Source of the DNA: Candidatus Avispirillum faecium
Lineage (GTDB): Bacteria; Bacillota; Clostridia; Oscillospirales; CAG-272
Reading direction: 5' to 3'
NCBI GenBank assembly: GCA_904396155.1
Contig: CAJFOI010000044.1
Coordinates: 1 to 46,925, forward strand
DNA length: 46,925 nucleotides
Made by a program: the position numbers and the translations under genes. The notes under the pieces were generated by a model. The model worked only from the letters and a program-made list of their open reading frames with translations, searched no databases and was not told the DNA's origin. Shown one piece after another: positions 31,868 to 39,703 of this stretch. Position 1 is the stretch's first letter. Each line of letters begins with the position of its first letter.

Positions 31868-32794
31868 ATGGCAGCTATTACTGCAAAAATGGTAGCAGAC
31901 CTTCGCGCCAAGACCGGCGTGGGAATGATGGAATGCAAAAAAGCCTTGAGCGAAGCAAACGGAGACTTTGAAGAGGCCACAAAACTTCTCCGTGAAAAAG
32001 GTTTGTCCGTAGCAGCGAAAAAGGCCGGCAGAATCGCCGCAGAAGGAATCGTCGACATTATGGTAGAAGGAAACCGCGCCGTAATGATCGAGGTGAATGC
32101 AGAAACGGATTTCGTCGCAAAAAACGAAACCTTCAAAGAATTTGTCCGGGGGATCGAAAAGGCAATCCTGAAAGGCAGCCCTGCTTCCATCGAGGCACTG
32201 CTCTCCCTGCCGTACGACGACAACTTCACGGTAGATGCAAAGCTGAAGGATATGATTTTCACCATCGGAGAAAATATGAATATTCGCCGTTTTGTCATCG
32301 TTGAGGGCATCTTCTCCACATACATCCACGGCGCAGGAACCACAGGTGTTATTGTAAAGTTTAACACGGATGCCGACACTGCGGCAAAGCCGGGTTTTGC
32401 GGAATTTGCCAAGAATATTGCGTTGCAGATCGCCGCAGGTTCTCCCCCTTCTTATGTGACCCGGGATCAGGTCCCCGCAGCCGCTGTTGAGGAAGAGAAG
32501 CAGGTACTCATCGCCCAGATCAAAAACGATGAAAAGAACGCAAACAAGCCGGACGCAATCATTGAAAAAATGGTGACTGGCAGAATCGGAAAGTTTTACC
32601 AGAGAGAATGTCTGGTAGAACAGAGCTATGTCAAGGACGACAGCCTTTCCGTGGGTCAGTATGTAGATGCCACCGCAAAAGAGTTGGGCGGCGCCATCGC
32701 TGTAGACAGCTTTTATCTCTATGAAAAGGGCGAAGGCCTGGAGAAAAAAGAGGATCACTTCGGCGACGAGATCGCCGAAATGTTGAACAAATAA
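31868..32794 (+). CDS. tsf: Elongation factor Ts
   Basis: The 308-residue nucleotide exchange factor recycles EF-Tu. MAAITAKMVADLRAKTGVGM opens the UBA-like N-terminus, followed by MMECKKALSEANGDFEEATK, LREKGLSVAAKKAGR and EVNAETDFVAKNE, the EF-Tu contact motif. A C-terminal coiled part ends in QYVDATAKELGGAIAVDSFY. AAAGGAATG precedes the ATG. It lies 49 nt after rpsB and a terminator follows, so rpsB-tsf is a two-gene unit. In many Firmicutes pyrH follows directly, but here small regulators intervene. Confidence 0.97.
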   Translation: MAAITAKMVADLRAKTGVGMMECKKALSEANGDFEEATKLLREKGLSVAAKKAGRIAAEGIVDIMVEGNRAVMIEVNAETDFVAKNETFKEFVRGIEKAILKGSPASIEALLSLPYDDNFTVDAKLKDMIFTIGENMNIRRFVIVEGIFSTYIHGAGTTGVIVKFNTDADTAAKPGFAEFAKNIALQIAAGSPPSYVTRDQVPAAAVEEEKQVLIAQIKNDEKNANKPDAIIEKMVTGRIGKFYQRECLVEQSYVKDDSLSVGQYVDATAKELGGAIAVDSFYLYEKGEGLEKKEDHFGDEIAEMLNK

Positions 32795-32810
32795 GCAAAA
32801 ATATTCGGCT

Positions 32811-32844
32811 GAGGACCAGGAGTCTCCTGGTCCTTTTCTTTTTT
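32811..32844 (+). terminator. Terminator after tsf
   Basis: GAGGACCAGGA pairs with TCCTGGTCC around a GTC loop, followed by TTTTCTTTTTT. It separates tsf from the small-regulator cluster. Confidence 0.9.
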
Positions 32845-32877
32845 GCCCCAAATGTTATTTGCGCTTTTCTAACAATT

Positions 32878-32921
32878 ATGTATTACCTAATACATAAATA
32901 GTATTAAATCTTCCCTATAAT
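32878..32921 (+). promoter_or_regulatory. Palindromic operator and -10 box ahead of an XRE gene
   Basis: ATGTATTA-CC-TAATACAT (32878-32895) is a perfect 8-bp inverted repeat. It is followed 20 nt later by TATAAT at 32916-32921, with no good -35. A repressor or activator palindrome just upstream of a -10 is typical of autoregulated XRE genes. Confidence 0.6.
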
Positions 32922-32965
32922 CATAATGCATGTATCACACAATACAGGAAAGGGGATGATTTATT

Positions 32966-33226
32966 ATGGACAAGCTCAAGCAAGATTTGAGTATCGGTAA
33001 GAACATACAAAAATTAAGAAAAGCACGCAACCTGTCTCAAAAAGATATGACCATCCGAATGAATTTGCAGGGCAGAATGATTTCCATATCCGGTTATGCG
33101 CATATTGAACAAGGTCGGCAGAATCTGTATGTAAGCGACCTGATCATGATCCAGGAAATCCTCGGCGTGCCCTATGAAGCGTTCTTTGAAGGGCTGACTC
33201 CAAACAAGGACGCGCCGGATATCTGA
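32966..33226 (+). CDS. XRE-family helix-turn-helix regulator
   Basis: The 86-residue regulator has LSIGKNIQKLRKARNLSQKD as its first helices and the recognition element around SISGYAHIEQGRQNLYV. The C-terminal LGVPYEAFFEGL, a phrase shared with the next regulator (KEFLEG), marks both as one family of clostridial small XRE proteins. GGAAAGGGG precedes the ATG. It has its own palindromic operator upstream. This cluster separates tsf from pyrH, which are adjacent in many relatives. Confidence 0.85.
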   Translation: MDKLKQDLSIGKNIQKLRKARNLSQKDMTIRMNLQGRMISISGYAHIEQGRQNLYVSDLIMIQEILGVPYEAFFEGLTPNKDAPDI

Positions 33227-33448
33227 AAAGTCGCAAAAATGCGCAAGCAGTAAAGACAAGTTTGTGTCATGCAAAGCACGGATACTGCAGAAGAAATGCA
33301 AACCCTGTCAAAAAACAGACCCTTATCCGGATTATGATTGCCGTCTCCAGCAAAGTGGACGTAAAAAAGGCAGAATTTAGGAAATTCGGCAAAATGAAGG
33401 AAATTTTTACCGCTTTTTCGCGGCTTGCTCTAAAAAAGAGCACAGAGG

Positions 33449-33469
33449 ACAGGATATTCCTGTTACAAT
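33449..33469 (+). promoter_or_regulatory. Inverted repeat at a -10 box before a second XRE gene
   Basis: ACAGGA-TAT-TCCTGT (33449-33463) abuts TACAAT at 33464-33469, with the -35 (CACAGA) weak. The arms differ from the TAATACAT operator further left, so the two XRE genes seem to use different sites. The rest of 33227-33448 holds an AT-rich stretch with no feature that I can support. Confidence 0.5.
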
Positions 33470-33507
33470 CAAGAAAAATGCTCTGTTTCAAAGCGAAAAG
33501 GCATAAA

Positions 33508-33747
33508 ATGGATAAAGACGAATTGATTGGAAAAAGAATAAAATATGCAAGAAAAAGACTGGGCCTGACGCAGGAAGAAACTGCTGCACAGCTGCAGCTC
33601 GCAGATTGTGATATATCCAGAGGCACACTTGCGAAAATCGAGGTGGGCATTCGGCATTTACAGGCAAAGGAAATACAGGCCTTTGCGAAAGTCTTAAAAC
33701 TGGACTACAAGGAATTTTTAGAAGGGCCTGGCAGCATGGATGTGTAA
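33508..33747 (+). CDS. XRE-family helix-turn-helix regulator
   Basis: The 79-residue protein contains LIGKRIKYARKRLGLTQEET, a recognition helix around SRGTLAKIEVGIRHLQAKE, and AKVLKLDYKEFLEG. ATG 33508 has AAAGG at proper spacing; a longer open frame to 33262 lacks a ribosome binding site and any recognisable sequence. It lies between another XRE gene and a ribbon-helix-helix gene. Three consecutive small DNA-binding proteins suggest a regulatory island, but no target is visible beyond their own promoters. Confidence 0.82.
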   Translation: MDKDELIGKRIKYARKRLGLTQEETAAQLQLADCDISRGTLAKIEVGIRHLQAKEIQAFAKVLKLDYKEFLEGPGSMDV

Positions 33748-33828
33748 GATTTAGAACGAATTTATATGATTTTAAGCGATATTCAAATACCCGGCGCAAA
33801 AAATAGTAAAATTTTTACGAGGTGATGC

Positions 33829-33981
33829 ATGATGAAACCGTTGAAAGAAAAAGTCAGTTTGACATTGGATGAAAATGTAATCAAAGCGGTAAAGGAATTA
33901 TCAGAGGAAAATGATCGCTCCTTTTCTTCCTATGTGAATTTGGTTTTGAAAAAACACATCGAATCCATCCAAAAGAAATAA
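33829..33981 (+). CDS. Ribbon-helix-helix (CopG/Arc-like) small DNA-binding protein
   Basis: This short gene encodes 50 residues and starts MMKPLKEKVSLTLDENVIKA; the ATG at 33829 or 33832 follows GAGGTG. EKVSLTLDENVIKAVKELSE is the strand and first helix, and DRSFSSYVNLVLKKHIES is the second helix. This is the plan of MetJ/Arc-type repressors and of antitoxins. No toxin gene of recognisable kind lies next to it, since the following 330 nt is non-coding. It is probably a stand-alone regulator or a remnant of a toxin-antitoxin pair. Confidence 0.7.
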   Translation: MMKPLKEKVSLTLDENVIKAVKELSEENDRSFSSYVNLVLKKHIESIQKK

Positions 33982-34009
33982 AAAGAAATAAGAAGTACCA
34001 AACATATTT

Positions 34010-34157
34010 TATTTACCCTGGCACATAATTGCAGCCTGCAGTTCTTGCAGACCATGTATGTGTCCTTGTTTTGCGCTTTTGAAGACCAAGAGCAAACTGT
34101 TGGATACGATTCCCCCTGGAGAGTTGCTGTACAATTCCCCAGGGGGGTCTTTTTTTG
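34010..34157 (+). ncRNA. Candidate structured non-coding RNA with terminator
   Basis: This stretch has no coding potential but several stems. CACATA (34022-34027) pairs with TATGTG (34057-34062). GCTTTTG (34075-34081) pairs with CAAGAGC (34087-34093), with a GU pair. A strong CCCCCTGG/CCAGGGGG hairpin (34112-34119 with 34139-34146) is followed by a T-run. The terminator ends transcription 150 nt before the pyrH promoter, so the element is not a pyrH attenuator in the simple sense. It may be a small RNA or the tail of the RHH transcript. I recognise no known family such as 6S RNA or T-box. Confidence 0.45.
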
Positions 34158-34187
34158 CAAATATATTAAAAAGCATTTTTTCTCGCG

Positions 34188-34221
34188 AATTATTAAATTT
34201 TCCCGTTTTATTTTAATAATT
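34188..34221. repeat. AT-rich 10-bp inverted repeat
   Basis: AATTATTAAA (34188-34197) and TTTAATAATT (34212-34221) are perfect complements around a 14-nt spacer. A second small hairpin, GTGCTT-AG-AAGCAC, lies at 34249-34262. No coding sequence occurs in 34158-34378. Confidence 0.5.
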
Positions 34222-34306
34222 CCTTTTTCCCCCGCAACGACTGGCTTTGTGCTTAGAAGCACTGGACTTTTTCTTAGGGCACGCAGTCAAAACTGGAAAA
34301 AAACTA

Positions 34307-34335
34307 TTTACAAATCCTATATTTTGCAGTAAAAT
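34307..34335 (+). promoter_or_regulatory. Sigma-A promoter for the pyrH operon
   Basis: TTTACA (34307-34312) and TAAAAT (34330-34335) are separated by 17 nt, about 44 nt before the pyrH start. It gives the pyrH-frr block a promoter independent of rpsB-tsf. Confidence 0.7.
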
Positions 34336-34378
34336 AGGAAGCGTATAATAAAGATGGATATAGAGGAAAGGGGTCCCT

Positions 34379-35104
34379 ATGAACGCAGCGTTCAAGCGTG
34401 TCCTTTTGAAGCTGTCCGGTGAAGCGCTGGCAGCAGAAGACAGGATCATCGATTACGAATACATCCAAAAGATCGGCCGCGTAGTGGGCCGGTGCGTGGC
34501 AGAAGGCACGCAGGTCGCCATTGTGGTCGGTGCAGGCAACATCTGGAGAGGCCGTCAGGGGCTGGACATGGATCGGGTGCGGGCCGATCAGATGGGAATG
34601 CTGGCTACTGTCATCAATGCCCTGGCCATTCAGGATGCGTTTCTCTCTGCAGGGGTAGATACCACCGCATTTACCGCCAACGCCATGCCATCGTTTGCAC
34701 AGTTCTATACACAGGGGGATGCAATCCGTGCCCTGGAATCCGGCAAGGTGGCAGTGCTGGGTTGCGGCACCGGGAATCCCTTCTTTTCCACTGACACCGG
34801 CGCGGTGCTCCGCGCTGTGGAAATCCAGGCAGACGTAGTGCTGATGGCAAAAAACATCGACGGCGTGTACACTGCGGATCCGCGGAAAGATCCCACGGCA
34901 AAGAAACTGGAAAGCACCAGCTACGACTACATTTTATCCCATCATCTGGGCGTAATCGACATGACGGCGGCAAGCCTGGCCATGGACAACGATTTGCCCC
35001 TGTATTTATTTGGTTTAGATGATCCGGAAAACATCTATCAGGTAATCAAAGGTGAGAAGCTGGGAACGATTGTAAAGAATGAGGTAAAGGAGACAGCAAA
35101 ATGA
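34379..35104 (+). CDS. pyrH: UMP kinase
   Basis: The 241-residue kinase makes UDP from UMP with ATP and is a hexamer regulated by GTP and UTP. It shows LLKLSGEALAAED, VAIVVGAGNIWRGR, the DRVRADQMGMLATVINALA helix, FTANAMPSFAQFY, the phosphate loop AVLGCGTGNPFFSTDTGA, and VLMAKNIDGVYTADP. GGAAAGGGG precedes the ATG. Its stop overlaps the frr start as ATGA, as in many Firmicutes. Confidence 0.97.
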   Translation: MNAAFKRVLLKLSGEALAAEDRIIDYEYIQKIGRVVGRCVAEGTQVAIVVGAGNIWRGRQGLDMDRVRADQMGMLATVINALAIQDAFLSAGVDTTAFTANAMPSFAQFYTQGDAIRALESGKVAVLGCGTGNPFFSTDTGAVLRAVEIQADVVLMAKNIDGVYTADPRKDPTAKKLESTSYDYILSHHLGVIDMTAASLAMDNDLPLYLFGLDDPENIYQVIKGEKLGTIVKNEVKETAK

Positions 35105-35655
35105 AACTGGACAACAAGCCCTATGAGGAAAAAATGAAGAAGACCCTCGCCGTATACCAGAGTCAGCTGGACACCGTCCGGGCAGGCAGAGCCAATACTG
35201 CCGTGCTCAACGGCATCGACGTGGAATATTACGGCACGCCCACCGCTATCAATCAGATGGCAGAGGTGAAGGTGACAGACGCACGCACCATCGCCATCAC
35301 CCCCTGGGACGCAACCACTGTGAAAAGCATCGAAAAGGCCATCCTGGCCTCTGATTTGGGGATCACGCCCCAGTCTGATGGAAAGGTGATCCGTCTGCTG
35401 TTTCCCCAGCCTACCGAGGAGCGCCGCAGAGAAATGACCAAGCAGGTGGCAAAAATGGGCGAAGAGACCAAAGTGTCTGTTCGCAACATCCGCCGGGAGG
35501 CCATGGACAAGGCGAAGGACTTGAAGAAGAGCGGAGAGATGACGGAGGACGAACAAAAGCAGTCTGAAAAAGCGATCCAGGAGCTGACAGACAAATACAT
35601 CAAGGAAGTGGACGCAGTAACCGCGAAAAAAGACGCGGAAATTATGGACATCTGA
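35101..35655 (+). CDS. frr: Ribosome recycling factor
   Basis: The 184-residue protein acts with EF-G to split ribosomes after termination. VRAGRANTAVLNGIDVEYYG, PTAINQMAEVKVTDAR, IAITPWDATTVKSIEKAI, GVIRLLFPQPTEERR-type text (seen as GKVIRLLFPQPTEERR) and VSVRNIRREAMD are all canonical. The length matches the family at about 185. Its ATG overlaps the pyrH stop by 4 nt, with AGGAGAC upstream within pyrH. A GC-rich hairpin follows. Confidence 0.97.
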   Translation: MKLDNKPYEEKMKKTLAVYQSQLDTVRAGRANTAVLNGIDVEYYGTPTAINQMAEVKVTDARTIAITPWDATTVKSIEKAILASDLGITPQSDGKVIRLLFPQPTEERRREMTKQVAKMGEETKVSVRNIRREAMDKAKDLKKSGEMTEDEQKQSEKAIQELTDKYIKEVDAVTAKKDAEIMDI

Positions 35656-35670
35656 TCCGGCGGATACAAC

Positions 35671-35711
35671 CTCCCCCGACACCGCGGGCCCCGGGGCGTC
35701 GGGGGATTCTT
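35671..35711 (+). terminator. GC-rich hairpin after frr, probably leaky terminator
   Basis: CTCCCCCGAC pairs with GTCGGGGG (35698-35705) around a 17-nt GC-rich loop. Only a weak TTCTTGTT tail follows, so read-through into uppS is likely. Confidence 0.55.
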
Positions 35712-35727
35712 GTTGCGAGATGTCACA

Positions 35728-36513
35728 ATGAAAAAAGGAGACAGCCGGCATACTCTGCCCGGCCCCCTGCATATGTTCTTTCAGAGAAAGCAGAAAAACG
35801 AAGGTGTGCACTCCGCCGACATAAACCAAGTCGTACAGGACAGCGGACTACGACACATCGCCTTTATTATGGACGGAAACGGACGTTGGGCCACCGCCCG
35901 CGGCCTTCCCAGAGAAGCGGGACACAGCGTAGGTGTAAAGACCTTCAAAAAGACGGTGTCCCTCTGCCGGGATTACGGTATCAAAACGGTGACTACCTAC
36001 GCGTTTTCCACAGAGAATTGGAAGCGGCCGGAAGGCGAAATTCGGGAGATTATGCGCCTTTTGGACACCTATATCAAGGAAGCACAGGACGATAACGAGA
36101 AGAATCGGATCCGCTATATTTTTCTGGGCGACAAATCCCGTCTGGACCCCCGCATTCAGGAAAAATGCGTATACTTGGAAACGCTCACCCACGACAATCC
36201 CCTCACGCTCAACATCGCCCTCAATTACGGCGGCAGAAGCGAAATCGTACATGCGTGCAACGCGCTCATCCAAAAAGGCAGTCCCCTCACAGAAGCGGAC
36301 ATATCCGCGCATCTGTACACCTGGGAAAGCCCGGATCCGGATTTGATCGTGCGCACGGGAGGGGAGTGGCGTCTGTCCAACTTTTTGCTCTGGCAGGCGG
36401 CTTATGCGGAACTGTATTTTACAGACTGCCTCTGGCCGGATTACAACGACGCGGAGCTGCGGCGGGCAATCTTGGCATTTTCCAAACGCAAACGCCGCTT
36501 TGGCGGCATATGA
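35728..36513 (+). CDS. uppS: Isoprenyl transferase (undecaprenyl diphosphate synthase)
   Basis: The 261-residue cis-prenyltransferase makes undecaprenyl-PP for wall synthesis. HIAFIMDGNGRWATARG carries the diphosphate-binding Asp; GHSVGVKTFKKTV, TTYAFSTENWKRP, LNIALNYGGRSEIV and the DLIVRTGGEWRLSNFLLWQ motif follow. The start is uncertain: ATG 35728 is used here, ATG 35773 gives a more typical 246 residues, and neither has a clear ribosome binding site. The gene ends 89 nt before cdsA. That gap (36514-36602) holds no recognisable feature. Confidence 0.95.
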   Translation: MKKGDSRHTLPGPLHMFFQRKQKNEGVHSADINQVVQDSGLRHIAFIMDGNGRWATARGLPREAGHSVGVKTFKKTVSLCRDYGIKTVTTYAFSTENWKRPEGEIREIMRLLDTYIKEAQDDNEKNRIRYIFLGDKSRLDPRIQEKCVYLETLTHDNPLTLNIALNYGGRSEIVHACNALIQKGSPLTEADISAHLYTWESPDPDLIVRTGGEWRLSNFLLWQAAYAELYFTDCLWPDYNDAELRRAILAFSKRKRRFGGI

Positions 36514-36602
36514 TCTACGCGGGACGGCACAAGCGGGAGCGGCCCATGCCCCTCCAAATCCAACTTTTCCGTTCCTGGACAAAACGGTCCGAATGAAACG
36601 CT

Positions 36603-37439
36603 ATGTTAAAACGCATGATCACCGGTGTCATCGCCGCGGCCCTGCTGGCCCTGGTGTGCATATTTGCCAATGACATTGTATTTTCCGTTGTTTTCGGTCT
36701 GCTGGCACTGCTCGGCGTCTATGAAATGCTGGGCTGTATCGGTGCGCGCCGCAATTTTGCCATTGCACTGTGCATGTACGCTCTGACAATTTTATCCGTA
36801 GTGCTGGTACACACCACAAGCCGCCATTCCATGTATATCACCACCTACGCCGGTGTTCTGTTTTGTGTGCTGCTGATCCTTCTTGCCTCCGCGGTATTTT
36901 CAGAAGGGCAGGTGCCTGTGGACAAGGTGTGTATTGCCTTTACTACTTGTTCCTATGTGATCACCGGCTTTGTCTCCATTATCCTGCTGCGGGACATGCC
37001 GCTGGGCAAGTATATTTATCTGCTGGCCTTTGTAGGGCCCTGGGTGTCCGACACCTTTGCCTATTTTGTCGGTATGCTCTTTGGAAAGCACAAGCTGATC
37101 CCTTCGGTCAGTCCCAAAAAGACCATCGAAGGAAGCCTTGGGGGAATTTTTTTCTGCATTATCGGCTGTATTGTATACGGATATGTCATTAAAGCTGTCT
37201 CCGGCGGAGAAGCCGAGATCCACGTAGCCTTCCTGGCACTGTTGGGACTGATCATCTCCGTGGTATCCCAGGTGGGAGATCTGATCTTCTCTCTGATCAA
37301 GCGGCGGTACGACATCAAGGACTATGGATTTATCTTCCCCGGTCACGGCGGCGTGCTGGACCGGTTTGACAGCGTCATCGCCACCGCTCCTCTGATTCTC
37401 ATTGCCTGCGAATCTCTGGCAAGACTTCACTTTATGTGA
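36603..37439 (+). CDS. cdsA: Phosphatidate cytidylyltransferase (CDP-diglyceride synthase)
   Basis: The 278-residue integral membrane enzyme makes CDP-diacylglycerol from phosphatidate and CTP. About eight hydrophobic helices are visible from residue 5 to 270. The signature is VGDLIFSLIKRRYDIKDYGF, followed by FPGHGGVLDRFDSV. Further upstream, WVSDTFAYFVGMLFGKHKL and PSVSPKKTIEG are also conserved. It sits in the uppS-cdsA-dxr-rseP order common to Firmicutes. The stop at 37437-37439 is 10 nt from dxr. Confidence 0.95.
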   Translation: MLKRMITGVIAAALLALVCIFANDIVFSVVFGLLALLGVYEMLGCIGARRNFAIALCMYALTILSVVLVHTTSRHSMYITTYAGVLFCVLLILLASAVFSEGQVPVDKVCIAFTTCSYVITGFVSIILLRDMPLGKYIYLLAFVGPWVSDTFAYFVGMLFGKHKLIPSVSPKKTIEGSLGGIFFCIIGCIVYGYVIKAVSGGEAEIHVAFLALLGLIISVVSQVGDLIFSLIKRRYDIKDYGFIFPGHGGVLDRFDSVIATAPLILIACESLARLHFM

Positions 37440-37449
37440 TAATGATCCT

Positions 37450-38628
37450 ATGGACACAAAGAAAAGAATCGCCGTACTGGGCTCTACGGGCTCTGTGGGG
37501 ACCCAGGCGCTGGCGGCATTGAAGAATACCGGCACAGAGCTTGTACTTCTCACAGGCGGACAAAATATTTCTCTTCTGGCGCAGCAGATTAAGGCTTTTC
37601 GTCCGGCCATGGCGGCAGTACCCACCGAGGAAGGCGCAGCGCGCCTGCGGGAACTGGTATCCGGCAGCACACGGATTTATGGTGGGAAAGATGCGGTATG
37701 CGAGGCAGTCCGGGAATGCGGTGCAGATGTTATTGTGCACGCCGTCTCCGGCATGGCAGGGGTCCCGGCTGCGCTGGCCGCCGCAGACACCGGCGCCAGG
37801 ATCGCCATGGCCAACAAGGAAGCGATCATCTGTGCAGGGCACTTGATTTATGCGCGTCTGGCAAAATCTGGCGGAGAGCTGATCCCAGTAGACAGCGAAC
37901 ACAGCGCCATCTTTCAATGTCTTGCCGCCGACGGTGCGGCAAATCTGCACGGTCCTGCAAACCCGGAAAGAATCCGCAGGATCATTCTCACTGCCTCCGG
38001 CGGGCCCTTTTTCGGCAAGACGGCAGCAGAGCTTTCCGCCGTGACGCCGGAAATGGCACTGGCCCATCCCACCTGGAAAATGGGGAGAAAAATCACCATA
38101 GACAGTGCTACTCTGATGAACAAAGGGTTTGAGTGGATTGAAGCCTGCCGTCTGTTTGGTGTAGCAGGGGAGCAGGTCGAAATCGTGATTCATCCGCAAA
38201 GCATTATCCATTCCATGGTGGAATATATTGACACATCGGTGCTGGCGCAGCTTGCCTATCCGGATATGGCAGACTGTATCCGCTATGCGCTCCATTATCC
38301 GAACCGTGCCCCCTTTGCAGGGGCAAGCCTGGACTTTGCCGCTGTAGGTTCCCTGACCTTCTATACTCCGGACGAGGAAGCTTTTCCCTCCTTAAAGATC
38401 GCCAGAGAGGCATGGCATACAGGAGGCTCTGCCCCCGGCGTGCTCATCGCCGCAGATGAAGTGGCAGTTGAAGCTTTCCTGGGCAAAAAAATCTCCTTTA
38501 CAGACATCCCCGCGCTGGTAGAGGAGACACTGTCCAAGTGTTCGGCCTATCCCATCTGCACGGAAGAAGACGTCTGGGCAGCAGACCGCACCGCAAGAGC
38601 GGCGGCGCAGTCCCTGATTCGGACATAA
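37450..38628 (+). CDS. dxr: 1-deoxy-D-xylulose 5-phosphate reductoisomerase
   Basis: The 392-residue NADPH enzyme of the MEP pathway converts DXP to MEP. IAVLGSTGSVGTQALA is the NADPH-binding start, followed by IAMANKEAIICAG, PVDSEHSAIFQCL, TASGGPFFG, the HPTWKMGRKITIDSATLMNKG block and VIHPQSIIHSMVEY. ATG 37450 is chosen from homology; its ribosome binding site is weak, so it may depend on coupling to cdsA. An open frame back to 37402 overlaps cdsA. Confidence 0.97.
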   Translation: MDTKKRIAVLGSTGSVGTQALAALKNTGTELVLLTGGQNISLLAQQIKAFRPAMAAVPTEEGAARLRELVSGSTRIYGGKDAVCEAVRECGADVIVHAVSGMAGVPAALAAADTGARIAMANKEAIICAGHLIYARLAKSGGELIPVDSEHSAIFQCLAADGAANLHGPANPERIRRIILTASGGPFFGKTAAELSAVTPEMALAHPTWKMGRKITIDSATLMNKGFEWIEACRLFGVAGEQVEIVIHPQSIIHSMVEYIDTSVLAQLAYPDMADCIRYALHYPNRAPFAGASLDFAAVGSLTFYTPDEEAFPSLKIAREAWHTGGSAPGVLIAADEVAVEAFLGKKISFTDIPALVEETLSKCSAYPICTEEDVWAADRTARAAAQSLIRT

Positions 38629-38651
38629 ATACCTCCAGCAAAGGAAAGGGC

Positions 38652-39689
38652 GTGATTCCTATTTCTACCGTATTATATGTTTTACTTGCCATCTTTATTT
38701 TCGGCGTGTTGATTTTCGTCCACGAAGGCGGGCATTTTCTGTTCGCCCGGCTGTTCCACGTATCCATTCGGGAATTTGCCATCGGCATGGGACCGAAGAT
38801 CCTCACCCGCACTTCCAAGAAAACAGGTATCGCCTATTCCCTCCGCCTTTTTCCCATCGGCGGGTTTGTCAATATGGTGGGAGAGGATGAGGAAACAGAT
38901 GACCCCAATGCATTCAATAAGAAAAAAGTATGGCAGCGGCTCATTATTGTCTCCGCCGGAGCCCTGATCAATATTTTGCTGGGCGTAATCCTCATGTCTG
39001 TACTGGTATGTACCAATCCCCAACTTGGATCCACTGTCGTGGGAGAATTTACAGGATCCGCCTCACAGGAGGCAGGACTGCAGATCGACGACGAGATCGT
39101 CGAGGTAAACGGCCAGCGGGTGCACATCGCCAACGATTTGCTGTATGAAATCATGCGCTTTGGCATCGAGCCCATAGACCTTACCGTAATCCGGGACGGA
39201 GAAACCGTAGTCATTGAGGATGTGGAATTTCCAATTATATCGGAATCCGGCACCGCCTTCGGCGATGCAGATTTCAAGGTATATCCGGAAAGGCCCACCA
39301 TCGGAAATATCGCAAAGCACTGTTTTTACCGAAGCACCTTTACCGTCCGGATGATCTGGGAATCCCTGTACGATCTGGTGACTGGCAGGTACGGGATCCA
39401 GGCAGTATCCGGTCCGGTAGGCGTCACGGAGACACTTACAGAAGCCGCACAGGCCGGCAGCTTTGATTTTCTAACCATCGTAGCAGTCATCACCATCAAC
39501 CTGGGCGTCGTGAATTTGCTTCCTCTGCCTGCGCTGGACGGAGGACGTCTGGTGTTCCTGATCATCGAAGGCATTCGCAGAAAGCCGGTGAAACCGGAAA
39601 TCGAAGGATACATCCATTTTGCGGGGCTGGCCGTACTAATGGTACTGATGCTGGTGATCTGCGCAAAAGATATCATTGGGCTCTTTTAG
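38652..39689 (+). CDS. rseP: RIP zinc metalloprotease (RseP/RasP, site-2 protease)
   Basis: The 345-residue intramembrane protease cuts anti-sigma factors and signal peptides. The active-site HEGGH lies in FVHEGGHFLFARLF at about residue 24, with GGFVNMVGEDEE after it. A PDZ domain spans about 120-195 (SASQEAGLQIDDEIVEVNG). The second active-site motif, NLLPLPALDGGR, lies at about 295. The start is GTG 38652 with AAGGAAAGGG upstream; the open frame further left overlaps dxr. Four membrane helices fit the family. Confidence 0.95.
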   Translation: MIPISTVLYVLLAIFIFGVLIFVHEGGHFLFARLFHVSIREFAIGMGPKILTRTSKKTGIAYSLRLFPIGGFVNMVGEDEETDDPNAFNKKKVWQRLIIVSAGALINILLGVILMSVLVCTNPQLGSTVVGEFTGSASQEAGLQIDDEIVEVNGQRVHIANDLLYEIMRFGIEPIDLTVIRDGETVVIEDVEFPIISESGTAFGDADFKVYPERPTIGNIAKHCFYRSTFTVRMIWESLYDLVTGRYGIQAVSGPVGVTETLTEAAQAGSFDFLTIVAVITINLGVVNLLPLPALDGGRLVFLIIEGIRRKPVKPEIEGYIHFAGLAVLMVLMLVICAKDIIGLF

Positions 39690-39703
39690 GGGTAAACAAA
39701 CTT

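Noticed and set aside
30994-32412. Minus-strand open frame of 472 codons opposite rpsB-tsf
   Set aside because: Antisense of two firmly identified genes with no start signal.
33262-33507. Longer N-terminus for the second XRE protein
   Set aside because: No ribosome binding site, contains the palindromic promoter at 33449-33469, and no recognised sequence.
34010-34157. T-box or pyrimidine riboswitch before pyrH
   Set aside because: No T-box core sequence is present and pyrH has a separate promoter downstream of the terminator.
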